A stretch of DNA of 64,000 nucleotides from SZAS-103 sp964449135 (GTDB lineage: Bacteria > Pseudomonadota > Gammaproteobacteria > Xanthomonadales > Xanthomonadaceae). Both the position numbers and the translations under genes were made by a program. The notes under the pieces were generated by a model. The model saw only the letters and a program-made list of their open reading frames with translations, searched no databases and had not been told where the DNA came from. Below, piece by piece: positions 29,389 to 38,654 of the stretch; the stretch's first letter is position 1, and each line of letters starts with the position of its first letter. The stretch covers positions 26,694-90,693 of the forward strand of contig CAYUXZ010000004.1 in assembly GCA_964449135.1 (NCBI GenBank). The letters are read 5' to 3'.

Positions 29389-30385
29389 GATTGCCGGCCA
29401 GCGCCGCGCGCAACGCCCGCCAGCCGCGGCCCGCGGCGTAGCGCAGGCCGGTCAGTCCGCGCGCACGGCGACGGATCCGATCGTTCACGGTCCCGGAACC
29501 CAGCGTCGCCGCAAATGTTTCGGTTTTTGCAAGCGCCTGCAGGTACGGACGGAACACGTGGTCCCGTACCGCGGGCGTGAGCCGCGCGCCGTAGCCGGTG
29601 AGGTTGCTGTCGTACCAGCCATCGGACAATCGTCGCAGTCCCTGGAAGTGGAAGAACACCAGCGCGCGCCCGTCCACGTGCACCGCGCCGTCTTTCCATT
29701 CCACGGTATGGTTCGCGAGGTTCCAGGGCGCGAGGTTCGCTCCGGGATGCGCGATCGCGTGCACGTTCCTGAACAGCGCCTGGAAACGATCCAGGTATTT
29801 CTGGTCGGCGTAGCGATCGGCTTCGACGCGATCGAAACACCATTCGATGCAGCGTTCGCGCCACCATTCCAGGCAGGCGCGTCCGTCGGGATCGTCGCGG
29901 AAGGTCAGCCAGCCGACGTTGTGCAGGCCGTAGCGCGCGTGCGTGCGCGCGGAAACGGGCGTGAAGCGGTGCGGCGTGATCGCGACCGATGCGCCGCCGA
30001 TCTCGGCGAACACGGCTTCCGGGCTGGAGAAGAAATACAGGTCCGAATCGAGGTAGGTGATCTCGCGCACGTCGGAGTGTTGGCGCAGCAGGTAGCGCGG
30101 CAGGCAGGGCGAGCAGGTGAAGTAGTACTCGACCAGCGAGCGATTCACGCGGCTCGCGTGCAGTTCCGGGTCGAAGGCTTCGAGCGCGGCCAACGGCACG
30201 ACGCGCAGGTGGTCGAGCTTCGCAGCCTCGAGCATGCGCGCGGCTTCTTCGCTCAGCGCGAGCACCCACAGGGTGAACGAATCGCAGACTTCCGACAACG
30301 AGGCGTGCAGCGCCAGACCCTGCGCGAGGTAGCGATGATCGAAATAGGTGCAGAAGTGGCGGTGCGTCGTCAACGGCCGTTCCAT
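29375..30385 (-). CDS. GT8-like glycosyltransferase
   Basis: A 336-residue GT-A type protein. It starts with HFCTYFDHRYLAQGLALHASL, the pattern of enzymes that scan a nucleotide-sugar. The metal-binding motif is YLDSDLYFF (D113, D115). Conserved NVGWLTFRDD and QKYLDRF segments follow. The closest description from memory is glycosyl transferase of the GT8 or GT77 type; the sugar is not predictable. The start overlaps the end of the aminotransferase gene by 16 bases, so expression is likely coupled. Confidence 0.8.
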   Translation of the reverse strand: MERPLTTHRHFCTYFDHRYLAQGLALHASLSEVCDSFTLWVLALSEEAARMLEAAKLDHLRVVPLAALEAFDPELHASRVNRSLVEYYFTCSPCLPRYLLRQHSDVREITYLDSDLYFFSSPEAVFAEIGGASVAITPHRFTPVSARTHARYGLHNVGWLTFRDDPDGRACLEWWRERCIEWCFDRVEADRYADQKYLDRFQALFRNVHAIAHPGANLAPWNLANHTVEWKDGAVHVDGRALVFFHFQGLRRLSDGWYDSNLTGYGARLTPAVRDHVFRPYLQALAKTETFAATLGSGTVNDRIRRRARGLTGLRYAAGRGWRALRAALAGNLVRS

Positions 30386-31515
30386 GCGTTGATCGCGTCG
30401 GCGACGCGTTCGGCGTCCGCGATGGCGAGCTGCGGGAACATCGGCAGGCTCAGCACCTGCGCGGCCCAGCGTTCGGTGTTCGGCAGCGGCAGCGGGAGGA
30501 ACGCGGGATCGGCGTAGGCCGGCTGCTGGTGGATCGCAGCCGGGTAGTGGACCAGGGTGCCGATGCCGTGTTCACGCAGGTAAACCTGCAGGGCATCGCG
30601 CCGCGGCGTGCGCACGACGAACTGGTGATAGACGTGGCCGTCGTCCGCGGTCGTCGCGACGGCGACGTCCGGATTCCGGATGCGCGCGCGATACACGGCC
30701 GCGATCGCGCGCCGCGCGGCGTTGTCCTGCGCGAGCCGCTGTAGCTTCACCCGCAGCAGCGCGGCCTGCAGTTCGTCCAGTCGCGAGTTGCCGCCTTCGA
30801 TGTCGCTGATGTAGCGCTGCTTCCATCCGTATTCGCGCAGCAGGCGCGCGCGCTCGCGCAGGTCGGGATCGGAAGTCGTCACCGCGCCGCCGTCGCCGAT
30901 CGCACCGAGGTTCTTGGTCGGATAGAAACTGAAAGTCGCGATCGCGCCGAACGTGCCCGCTCCGCGTCCGTTCCACTGCGCGCCGTGCGCCTGCGCGCAG
31001 TCCTCGACGATCGGGAGGCGACGGCGTGCGGCCAGCGCGCACAGCGCGTCCATGTCCACACAGCGCCCGTACAAATGCACCGGCAGGATCGCCTTTATGC
31101 GATCGATCGGAATGCCGATCTCGCCGCGCGCCGCGCGCTCCAGCAGGGCGGCGGCGTGCGCAACGTCCATCAGCCCGTGCTCGGCGTCGATGTCGGCGAA
31201 CAGCGGATCCGCGCCGACCGCGCGGATCGCGACCGTGGTCGCCACCGCGGTGTTGGATACGGTCAGCACCACGTCGCCCGCGCCTACGCCGAGCGCACGC
31301 AGCGCGACCGCGATCGCGTCGGTTCCATTGGCCACGCCGAGCCCGTGCGTCGCGCCGACGAAGGCGGCGAATTCCTGCTCGAATGCCGCGACCTCCGGGC
31401 CGAGGATGTAGCGCCCGCCGCGCAGCACGCGCTGCAACGCGGTGTCGATCGCCTCGGCCTGATCGAGGTAGCCGGCCAGCGGGCTGCATTGCGGGATGTC
31501 GCGAGTCACGGTCAT
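30370..31515 (-). CDS. DegT/DnrJ/EryC1/StrS family sugar aminotransferase
   Basis: A 381-residue PLP enzyme of the type that aminates keto-nucleotide sugars. The PLP lysine is K201 in FSFYPTKNLGAIGDGG and the cofactor aspartate is D172 (VEDCAQAHGA). Such enzymes make 3- or 4-amino-deoxy sugars for O-antigens and glycoproteins, using glutamate. I use the ATG at 31515, one base after the stop of the SDR gene; an ATG at 31533 would overlap it. The paired SDR just upstream could provide its keto-sugar substrate, which is inference. Confidence 0.92.
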   Translation of the reverse strand: MTVTRDIPQCSPLAGYLDQAEAIDTALQRVLRGGRYILGPEVAAFEQEFAAFVGATHGLGVANGTDAIAVALRALGVGAGDVVLTVSNTAVATTVAIRAVGADPLFADIDAEHGLMDVAHAAALLERAARGEIGIPIDRIKAILPVHLYGRCVDMDALCALAARRRLPIVEDCAQAHGAQWNGRGAGTFGAIATFSFYPTKNLGAIGDGGAVTTSDPDLRERARLLREYGWKQRYISDIEGGNSRLDELQAALLRVKLQRLAQDNAARRAIAAVYRARIRNPDVAVATTADDGHVYHQFVVRTPRRDALQVYLREHGIGTLVHYPAAIHQQPAYADPAFLPLPLPNTERWAAQVLSLPMFPQLAIADAERVADAINAWNGR

Positions 31516-31516
31516 G

Positions 31517-32506
31517 TCAGAGGTAGTTCGCAATATGCTGCCGATAATAGTCGAGCGTGTTCGCCAGTCCCTGCGCGAGCCGCACGCGCGGCGTCCAGCC
31601 GAGGCTGGCGAAGCGGGAGAAATCCGCGTAGTAGTCGCCGATGTCGATGCGCTTGCGTTCCTCGGGGAAGGTCTTGATCTCGTAACTTCCCTGGCCGCCG
31701 TTCGCTTCGATTAACGCATCGGCGAGAGCGCGCAGCGAAACGACCTCGTCGGAACCGAGGTTGTAGACTCCGCCGTTGGCGTCTTCGCTCGCGGCCGCGA
31801 GCAGCAACGCATCCACCACGTCGTCGACATGGTTGAAGTCGCGCAGCTGTTCGCCGCCCCAGACCGCGAACGGCGCGCCTTCCAGGAGCAGCTTGATCCA
31901 GATGCCGAGGAAGGTCTGGCGCGCGTCCTTGACGCGCATGCCCGGTCCGTAGGTATTGGTCAGGCGCAGCGCGCAGGCGCGCAGTCCGTACACGTTGTTG
32001 TAGAGCACGTGGTACCACTCGCCGGCCATCTTGTTGATGCCGTTGACGTCGGTCGGCCGCAGCAGGTGCTTCTCATCGACGGGCAGGTAGTCGGGCCGAC
32101 CGTAGATCTGGCGCGTGCTCGCGAATACGATCTTGATGCCGGGATTGTGCGCGCGGCAGGTTTCGAGAATGGACAATTGCGCCGTGCAGTTGATGTCCAG
32201 GTCGGTGAACGGATCGGTCATCGAATCCTGGTGGCTGGTCTGGCCGGCGAGGTTGAACAGCACATCCTGGTCCTTGACCAGCGCGCGGAACGCATGACGG
32301 TCGCGTACGTCGGAGATGTTCGCCGACACGCGCTCGCGGATGTCGGCGATGTTGTGCGGATTGCCGCCGTATTCCGGGATCAGGCTGTCGACCAGTGTGA
32401 CGCGCGCGCCCAGCGATACCAATCGGCGCGCGAGATTCGAGCCGATGAAGCCCATCCCGCCGGTAATCAGCGCGCGCTTGTCCTGCCAGTGCGTGTCATG
32501 GGCCAT
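31517..32506 (-). CDS. extended SDR: NAD-dependent sugar epimerase/dehydratase
   Basis: A 329-residue extended short-chain dehydrogenase. The NAD motif GGMGFIG is at 16-22 and NLAGQTSHQDSM follows. The usual catalytic YxxxK reads NGINK here: K159 is kept but the Tyr position is N155. The Ser/Thr segment is FASTRQIYG. Closely similar proteins with VNGINK do exist as far as I remember, so this is probably a subfamily trait rather than a broken gene. It precedes the aminotransferase in a minus-strand unit. The reaction is unknown; a nucleotide-sugar substrate is likely. Confidence 0.85.
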   Translation of the reverse strand: MAHDTHWQDKRALITGGMGFIGSNLARRLVSLGARVTLVDSLIPEYGGNPHNIADIRERVSANISDVRDRHAFRALVKDQDVLFNLAGQTSHQDSMTDPFTDLDINCTAQLSILETCRAHNPGIKIVFASTRQIYGRPDYLPVDEKHLLRPTDVNGINKMAGEWYHVLYNNVYGLRACALRLTNTYGPGMRVKDARQTFLGIWIKLLLEGAPFAVWGGEQLRDFNHVDDVVDALLLAAASEDANGGVYNLGSDEVVSLRALADALIEANGGQGSYEIKTFPEERKRIDIGDYYADFSRFASLGWTPRVRLAQGLANTLDYYRQHIANYL

Positions 32507-32587
32507 GCGAGGTCCTCGAATCCGGCAGTTTGGGCGAAATCGCGGGCTTGTCCAGACGGGCGCGGGCGCGCGAGCGCGGCGAACGGA

Positions 32588-33430
32588 TCATCCGCGGCGC
32601 AACCAGACACTACCGAGGTGTTCGCCGCGCAGGCGTCCGCAGCGCAGCGGCGGGTCGATCGCGGGGAATTCGGCGAGCAACTCGTAGCGCGTGCACAGCC
32701 GCGCATGCACTACCTCACGCGGCAGCAGCCACAACGGATAGCTCGCGCGGCCCAGCGATTTGGGCACGTGCTGGCTCAGGACGACGCCGGCGTCGCCGTC
32801 GCTGAGCGGCGTCCGGTCGATCACGATCCCGCGCGCATCCAGCGCGACGAGTTCGTCGAGTGCGGCCAGCGGGTCGGGCAGGTAGTGCAACACGCTGGAA
32901 GCGAGCACGGCATTGGGAGATCGCGTGCGCGCCTGCGCGACCGAAGCGGCAAACGACAGCTTGTCTTCTGCGCCGAACAATTCGCTGCCAGCCGTGACGA
33001 AGTGCGGCTGTTCGACCACGCACCAACGCAGCTCCGGGATCTTCGCGAGCCACGCGTGCCAGCGCAGGAAATGGCTGCCCAGGCTGCCGCCAAAATCCAG
33101 CACCGACAGGCGGCCGCGTTCGAGCGCTGCGATCAGCAGCAGCGCTTCCAGCGCCTGCGACGGCGGCGCCGGGCCGCGCATCGCGAAGCCGTCCTGTTCG
33201 TAGTCGGCTTCGCCGCGCAACACGCGCTGCGTCGCGTCCCGGACGCGCGCGAGGATCTCGTCGTGCTGGTAGCCGCCGGTCGCGGCCTGCGCCTGCGTCC
33301 AGTTCGCGTAGGGGCCGCGATAAACCGTGAGTGCACCAAGCAAGCGATTACCCACGCGGCGGGCGGCGGGTGGAAGCCAGGCGCGGATTCCCGATTCGGC
33401 TGCGGTCGGCGATCGGATGGTGTCGTTCAC
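32588..33430 (-). CDS. putative methyltransferase, TIGR04325 type
   Basis: A 280-residue protein (GTG start at 33430) resembling the TIGR04325 (LIC12133) family. It has a SAM-like glycine motif LSVLDFGGSLGSHF in the middle, then WCVVEQPHFV and SSVLHYLPDPLAAL. The family occurs in O-antigen and glycan clusters with unknown substrate. An ATG at 33517 would add 29 residues rich in Arg and Trp that do not look like family sequence, but neither start has a good ribosome binding site. It is divergent from the flippase gene. The 81 bases between its stop and the SDR start hold nothing evident. Confidence 0.78.
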   Translation of the reverse strand: MNDTIRSPTAAESGIRAWLPPAARRVGNRLLGALTVYRGPYANWTQAQAATGGYQHDEILARVRDATQRVLRGEADYEQDGFAMRGPAPPSQALEALLLIAALERGRLSVLDFGGSLGSHFLRWHAWLAKIPELRWCVVEQPHFVTAGSELFGAEDKLSFAASVAQARTRSPNAVLASSVLHYLPDPLAALDELVALDARGIVIDRTPLSDGDAGVVLSQHVPKSLGRASYPLWLLPREVVHARLCTRYELLAEFPAIDPPLRCGRLRGEHLGSVWLRRG

Positions 33431-33651
33431 GGCGGCATCGTGGAAAACGTAAGGCCACCCCCGCTGGAATCGATTTGCCCAGCGCAAAGCGCAAGGGGAA
33501 GCGCGGTGGTTTGGCAAGGAGTGGCAAGACGCCGTTGACTACGACATGCCATTATCATCGCCGGGAAACTCCACTTTACAGCAAGTCCAGGCGACGGCGA
33601 AACGGCGAAACGCCTCCATCGCGCGTTACGCGACATTACGGTGAATTGTCC

Positions 33652-35028
33652 GTGCAGCCAAAACCAAAAGGCATTCTCCGACTGATCGATCGCCTCGCCC
33701 CGCGATTCGGTGGTCGCGGGAAGCGGATACTCGCCAATGCCGCGTATCTGAGCGCCGGCCGCGTGATCCAGTTGCTCGCCAACCTGACGGTCGGCATCTA
33801 CGTGGCGCGCTACCTCGGCCCGGCGCAGTGGGGCGTACTCGCGTATGCGATCAGTTTCGTTGGACTGTTCGGCGGCATCGCGACGCTGGGCCTCGACAAC
33901 ATCGTGGTCCGCGACCTGGCCGCGGATCCGTCCGCGGATGCGAACGCCGATCGCATCCTGGCGACGGCATTCGTGCTGCGGCTGATCGCGAGCATCACGA
34001 CGTTCGCCGCGGTGGCCGCGTCCATCGTGTTCGTGCAGGACGACTGGAACACGATCCGGGTCGTTCTGATCGTGGCCAGCGCCGTGCTGTTCCAGCCGCT
34101 CTCGGTGATAGACCTGTATTACCAGTCGCGCATGCAGTCGAAGTACGTGGTCGGCGCGCAGACGGTCGCAATCTGCATCACGTCGCTGGTCCGCATCGTG
34201 TTGGTGTTCGCGCATGCTTCCGTCGTCGCGTTCGCCTGGATGGCGTTCGCCGACACGGCGATCGCGATGCTGGGCCTGGTGGTGATCTACGGGCCGAACA
34301 AGAGCTTCGGCGGCTGGCGCGCGGAACGCGCGCTCGCGTATCGCCTGCTCGCGGACGCGTGGCCGTTGGCGTTGACGGCGGTGTTCACCGCGATCTACGT
34401 CAACGTGGATCGCGTCATGATCAAGCATTTCCTGGGCGAGGCCAGCGCCGGCAAGTATGCCGTCGTGCTCAGCATCAGCACGGCCATTTACTTCGTGCCG
34501 CTTGTGCTGGGCCAGTCGGCGTTTCCGGCGCTCGTCGAGGCCCGGCGCGACCCGGCGGACTACCAGCGGCGGCTGCAGCAATGCTTCGACGTCTTCCTGT
34601 GGGGCGCGGTCGCGGTGGCCTTGCCCACGTCGTTGTTCGCCGAGCCGTTGATGCGTCTGGTCTATGGGCCGGCGTACGCCGGCGCCGGGGCTGCGCTCGC
34701 GATCCACATCTGGAGCGCGGTCGTCACCTTGCTCGGGGTCGTCACGAGCTACTGGCTCGTCGCCGAAGGGCTGCAACGGCTGTATCCGGTGCGGATCCTC
34801 GCCAGCGCCGCGGTCTGCATCGGCCTGAACGTGCTGCTGATACCGCGGATCGGCATACGCGGCGCAGCGGTGGCGACTTTGGTGGCACAATTCATGTCCT
34901 CGACCGTCGTGTTCGCATTCAGCGAGCGGACGCGGTTGATGCCGCTGCTGCAATTCCGGGCCTTGCTGTTGCCGCTGCGGCTTTGGTCCGCGAGGGGCGG
35001 AGTAGCCGATTCCAAGCATCATGAGTGA
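33652..35028 (+). CDS. Wzx-type oligosaccharide flippase
   Basis: A 458-residue membrane protein with about 12-14 helices of the polysaccharide-transporter (RfbX/Wzx, MOP) family, opening with YLSAGRVIQLLANLTVGIYVARYLGP, the typical first helix pattern. It should flip undecaprenyl-diphosphate-linked oligosaccharides to the periplasm. The frame is open back to 33331, but that stretch is Arg-rich and divergent to the methyltransferase gene; GTG at 33652 gives the normal N-terminus. No Wzy polymerase or WaaL ligase is obvious nearby, unless one of the GT-C proteins plays that part. The 221 bases upstream show no clear promoter. Confidence 0.9.
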   Translation: MQPKPKGILRLIDRLAPRFGGRGKRILANAAYLSAGRVIQLLANLTVGIYVARYLGPAQWGVLAYAISFVGLFGGIATLGLDNIVVRDLAADPSADANADRILATAFVLRLIASITTFAAVAASIVFVQDDWNTIRVVLIVASAVLFQPLSVIDLYYQSRMQSKYVVGAQTVAICITSLVRIVLVFAHASVVAFAWMAFADTAIAMLGLVVIYGPNKSFGGWRAERALAYRLLADAWPLALTAVFTAIYVNVDRVMIKHFLGEASAGKYAVVLSISTAIYFVPLVLGQSAFPALVEARRDPADYQRRLQQCFDVFLWGAVAVALPTSLFAEPLMRLVYGPAYAGAGAALAIHIWSAVVTLLGVVTSYWLVAEGLQRLYPVRILASAAVCIGLNVLLIPRIGIRGAAVATLVAQFMSSTVVFAFSERTRLMPLLQFRALLLPLRLWSARGGVADSKHHE

Positions 35029-35037
35029 TTGTTGCCG

Positions 35038-35769
35038 ATGACCAGCCTGTCCCGATCGCTCGCGCATCGTCTGATTCGCCTTTTTCCGCCCGGACTGGGC
35101 CAGGCGATGGCGTTCGAAACACGCTCATGGTTCGGGCGGCTCGTTGCCCGGCGAATGCATGTGGATCGCAACGCCACGAATTACCTGGATCTGGGCGCCG
35201 GCGACGACGATCTCGACGGCTTCCATGCGGTGGATTTTTTCACCAACCCGCACGCCTACGGCGCCGACCTGCGCTATCCGCTGCTGATCGACGATGGCGT
35301 GTTCGACGGCATTTTCACCGAGCACACGCTCGAGCACCTGAACTACGCCGAGGTCGCCAAGGTGCTCGCGGAATGCAGGCGGATCCTCAAGCCGGGCGGG
35401 CGCCTGCGCGTGATCGTGCCGGATTTGTCGATCTTCGCCGGGCGCTACGTCGCCGGCGACGGTGGCTGGTTCGGCGAATGGGAAAAGGAAGTGCTGGAGC
35501 CGCGCGGCCGCGCGCTCGCGACCCCCATGCAGGCGCTGAGTTTCGTCACGCAGGAATACGGGCATCGTTCGGCGTGGGACTTCGCGACGATGCGGCATTT
35601 CCTGGCCGAGGCCGGGTTCGTCGAAATCCGCCAGTGCGGGCTGCGCGAAGGAGGCGATCCGAGGTTGCTGCGCGACCGCACGGACCGCGACCGCACCCTG
35701 GTTTCGTTGTACGTCGAGGCCTGCCGTCCGCCGCTCGCGCGCGTTCCGCAACAGGGATCCGCTGCATGA
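35038..35769 (+). CDS. class I SAM-dependent methyltransferase
   Basis: A 243-residue protein with a Methyltransf_11-like fold: LDLGAGDDD (about 50-58, SAM motif I), FDGIFTEHTLEHLN (motif with the EHTLEHL sequence) and LKPGGRLRVIVPDLS. These are typical of predicted methyltransferases in surface-sugar clusters. Its target is unknown. The ATG at 35038 follows the flippase stop by nine bases. Its stop overlaps the start of the cytidylyltransferase gene (ATGA), so the two are likely co-translated. Confidence 0.85.
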   Translation: MTSLSRSLAHRLIRLFPPGLGQAMAFETRSWFGRLVARRMHVDRNATNYLDLGAGDDDLDGFHAVDFFTNPHAYGADLRYPLLIDDGVFDGIFTEHTLEHLNYAEVAKVLAECRRILKPGGRLRVIVPDLSIFAGRYVAGDGGWFGEWEKEVLEPRGRALATPMQALSFVTQEYGHRSAWDFATMRHFLAEAGFVEIRQCGLREGGDPRLLRDRTDRDRTLVSLYVEACRPPLARVPQQGSAA

Positions 35770-36473
35770 GCCATGTGCTCGCCGTCATTCCCGCGCGCGG
35801 CGGATCCAAGGGGATCAAGCGCAAGAACCTCGCTCCCGTCGCGGGAAAGCCGCTCGTCGTGCATTCGATCGAACATGCCAAGGCCGCGCAACGCGTCACG
35901 CGCGTGATCGTCTCGACCGACGACGAGGAAATCGCCGCCGTGTCGCGCGCCGCCGGCGCAGAGGTTCCGTTCCTGCGGCCGCCCGAACTGGCCGGAGACG
36001 AAGTGCTCGACCTGCCGGTGTTCGAGCACGTCCTGGAGGAATTGGCCGGACGGGAACGGTACGCGCCGGATCTGGTCGTGCATCTGCGCCCGACCGCGCC
36101 GCTGCGCAAAACCGGATGGATCGACGCAGCCGTCGAACTGCTGCAGGCGAATCAAGAAGCCGACTCGGTGCGTTCGGTTTCGAAACCTGCGCAGCATCCG
36201 TATCGCGTGTTCCGCATCGGCGCGGACGGGTTCCTTGATCCGATCCTCAAGCACGAACACCCGACGCCCTATCTGTTGCGCCGCCAGGATTTGCCGGACA
36301 TGTACTACTATAATTGCGTGATCGACGTCACGCGGCCGGCGACGATCCGCGAGCAGCATTCCATGACCGGCCGCCGCATACTTCCTTTCGTCATGGACAG
36401 CGACGACGCGATCGACATCGATTCGCCGCGCGACCTCGTGGTCGCGCGCCTGTTGATGGAGCAGCACGGATGA
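35766..36473 (+). CDS. acylneuraminate cytidylyltransferase family protein
   Basis: A 235-residue nucleotidyltransferase of the NeuA/KdsB group, which activates nine- or eight-carbon keto-sugars as CMP-sugars. The N-terminal signature IPARGGSKGIKRKN (about 8-21) binds CTP; RPTAPLRK and a late DSDDAIDIDSP metal segment follow. No sialic-, legionaminic- or pseudaminic-acid synthase (NeuB) is seen in the window, so the sugar may be made elsewhere or be of another kind. It overlaps both neighbours by ATGA and starts a four-gene set with Gfo/Idh, Ldh-type and GH57-like genes. Confidence 0.9.
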   Translation: MSHVLAVIPARGGSKGIKRKNLAPVAGKPLVVHSIEHAKAAQRVTRVIVSTDDEEIAAVSRAAGAEVPFLRPPELAGDEVLDLPVFEHVLEELAGRERYAPDLVVHLRPTAPLRKTGWIDAAVELLQANQEADSVRSVSKPAQHPYRVFRIGADGFLDPILKHEHPTPYLLRRQDLPDMYYYNCVIDVTRPATIREQHSMTGRRILPFVMDSDDAIDIDSPRDLVVARLLMEQHG

Positions 36474-37624
36474 ACATTCTCGTCGTCGGCGCAGGCATGT
36501 ACGTCACCGGGCGCGGCACCACCGGCCCGGGTACGGTGCTACCCGCCCTGGCCGAATATTCGCGGACACGGCCGCTGGGGCGCGTCATCGTCGCCGCCAC
36601 GCGTCCCGACGGAGCGGCGGAAGTCGAGCGCGCCGCGGCGCGTACCAATGCGATGCTTGGCACGTCGCTCGCGGTCGAATACCGGGCAATCCGGGGCGAC
36701 ATCGCGCAGACGATCCGCGACGCGCAGATCGACTGCGCGATCGTCTGCGTACCCGACGACCTGCACTTCGATGTCGCACGGCGGTTGATGGAACTGGATG
36801 TCCATTGTCTGATCGTCAAGCCGCTGACGCCGACGCTCGCCGAGGCGCGGCAGCTCGTCGAACTGCAGGGACGGCGGGGCCTGTATTGCGCGGTCGAACT
36901 GCACAAGCGCTTCGACGAGCAGAACCTGCTCGTGCGTCGCACGCTGCAACAGGGCCGACTCGGCCGGCCCGTCTACATGGTCGTCGCATACAGCCAGCGC
37001 ATCGGCATCCCGCTCGAGACCTTCAAGGGTTGGTCGGCGCGCACGAACATCTTCCAGTATCTCGGCGTGCACTATGCCGACCTCATCCACTTCCTTACCG
37101 GCATGTCGCCGCGTCGCGTTTCCGCGGTCGGCACGCGCGGCGTGCTCGCCGCGCGCGGCATAGACACATGGGACTCGGTGCATGCGACCATCGTGTGGGG
37201 CGACGCGTCGGGACACGAGTTCGTCAGCCAGCTCGCGATCGGCTGGATCGATCCGGATTCGACCAGCGCGCTGTCCGACCAGCGGTTCCTGCTCGTCGGC
37301 AGCGAAGGCCGCTTCGATCTCGACCAGAAAGACCGCGGCGTCGCCTTGGTGACGGCCAAGGACGGCGTCGAGACCCCCAACCCCCATTTCTCGATGACGC
37401 TCGAGGACGTGGGCACGCCGACGTTCCAGGGTTACGGCTATCGCAGCATCGAGCGGTACCTGCGCGATGTCGAGGACGTGCGCGCCGGGCGCGTGCGCGC
37501 ATCCGACCTGGACGCCACGCGTCCGTCGCTGCGGCAGGCGCTGGTTTCCACGGCGGTGGTTGACGCGGCGAACCGCAGCCTCGCGCGCGATGGCGAATGG
37601 AGCACGATCGATGCTGCGGCTTGA
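36470..37624 (+). CDS. Gfo/Idh/MocA family oxidoreductase
   Basis: A 384-residue NAD(P)-dependent sugar dehydrogenase-like protein. The N-terminal Rossmann motif is VVGAGMYVTGRG (about 5-16), followed by IVCVPDDLH and the position of the EKP motif, which reads LIVKPLT: the Lys is kept but Glu is replaced by Val. The C-terminal domain has GVHYADLIHFLTG. The substrate is probably an activated or free keto-sugar linked to the neighbouring cytidylyltransferase; that is inference. It overlaps the next gene by 14 bases. Confidence 0.87.
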   Translation: MNILVVGAGMYVTGRGTTGPGTVLPALAEYSRTRPLGRVIVAATRPDGAAEVERAAARTNAMLGTSLAVEYRAIRGDIAQTIRDAQIDCAIVCVPDDLHFDVARRLMELDVHCLIVKPLTPTLAEARQLVELQGRRGLYCAVELHKRFDEQNLLVRRTLQQGRLGRPVYMVVAYSQRIGIPLETFKGWSARTNIFQYLGVHYADLIHFLTGMSPRRVSAVGTRGVLAARGIDTWDSVHATIVWGDASGHEFVSQLAIGWIDPDSTSALSDQRFLLVGSEGRFDLDQKDRGVALVTAKDGVETPNPHFSMTLEDVGTPTFQGYGYRSIERYLRDVEDVRAGRVRASDLDATRPSLRQALVSTAVVDAANRSLARDGEWSTIDAAA

Positions 37625-38654
37625 TGCGACGTTGCTGAGGCCGCTGTTCGTCGAGCATCTGGCCGCGGTCGGGGTCGGGCGCGAATCGTACGAGCATGTT
37701 TGCGACTCGTTGTTGCAGACCTCGTTGCGCGGAGTGGATTCGCACGGCATCCAGCTGTTTCCGCACTACGTGCGCGCCGCGCGCGCGGGACGCATCAACG
37801 GCAACCCGGGGTTCGTCGTGGAACGCAACGCACCGGCGGTCGCCGTGCTCGACGCCGACCACGGGTTCGGCCACCACGCGGGCGCCACCGCGATGGATCT
37901 CGCGACCGAGATCGCGACGGCGAACGGCGTCGGCGCGGTCTGCGTGCGCGATTCGACCCACTTCGGCGCCGCGGCCTACTTCGCCTTGCGCGCGGCCGAG
38001 CGCGGATTGCTCGGCTTCGCATTCACGAATGCCGATTCGCTGGTGAAGGCATTCAACGGCCGTCGCGCGATCTTCGGCACGAACCCGATCTGCTTCACCG
38101 CGCCGCTCGCGCACGAAGGCCCGCTTTGCCTGGACATGGCGACGTCGCTCGTTTCGTGGAACAAGATCCGCGCCCACCGGGCGTCTGCAGAAAAAATCCC
38201 GGCGCATTGGGCCTTCGATGCCGACGGGATGCCGACCGACGATCCCATGCGTGCCGCGTCGTTGAATCCAGCCGGCGACTACAAGGGATTCGGCCTGGGC
38301 ATGATGGTGGAAGTGCTCTGCGGTCTGCTCGCGAACGGGCCGATCGCGACAGAGCTGCTCTCGATGTACGGGGCGCCGATCGAGCAGCGGCGCCACATCA
38401 GCCATTTCTTCATGGCGATCGACATCGGGCGCTTCGTCGAGTCTGCCGTGTTCAAGGCGCGGCTGCAGGCGCTGGTGGACGCGATGCGCGCGGGACCGGC
38501 GATCGACCGGCCGGTGATGGCGCCGGGCGACCCTGAGAAGCACGCATTCGTCGAGCGCAGCGCGAACGGGATTCCCGTCACCGCTGCGGTATTCGACGCC
38601 CTGCTGGAGGTCAGCCACGAATTCCGCGGGGCGTTGCACCGATGCTCAAGCTGA
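37611..38654 (+). CDS. Ldh family (malate/L-lactate dehydrogenase type) oxidoreductase
   Basis: A 347-residue protein of the NAD(P)-dependent Ldh_2 family (YlbC/ComC type), unrelated to classical lactate dehydrogenases. It has SLRGVDSHGIQLFPHY (about 39-54), DSTHFGAAAYFA (about 109-120) and the DMATS segment. Members reduce 2-oxo acids such as oxaloacetate, ureidoglycolate or 2,3-diketogulonate. Inside this cluster it may act on a 2-keto sugar acid. It begins inside the end of the Gfo/Idh gene and overlaps the next gene by 13 bases, so a shared pathway is likely. Confidence 0.88.
   Translation: MLRLDATLLRPLFVEHLAAVGVGRESYEHVCDSLLQTSLRGVDSHGIQLFPHYVRAARAGRINGNPGFVVERNAPAVAVLDADHGFGHHAGATAMDLATEIATANGVGAVCVRDSTHFGAAAYFALRAAERGLLGFAFTNADSLVKAFNGRRAIFGTNPICFTAPLAHEGPLCLDMATSLVSWNKIRAHRASAEKIPAHWAFDADGMPTDDPMRAASLNPAGDYKGFGLGMMVEVLCGLLANGPIATELLSMYGAPIEQRRHISHFFMAIDIGRFVESAVFKARLQALVDAMRAGPAIDRPVMAPGDPEKHAFVERSANGIPVTAAVFDALLEVSHEFRGALHRCSS

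Noticed and set aside
33535..33560. TTGACT followed by TATCAT as a promoter for the flippase gene
   Set aside because: The spacer is only 12 bases, too short for a sigma-70 promoter.
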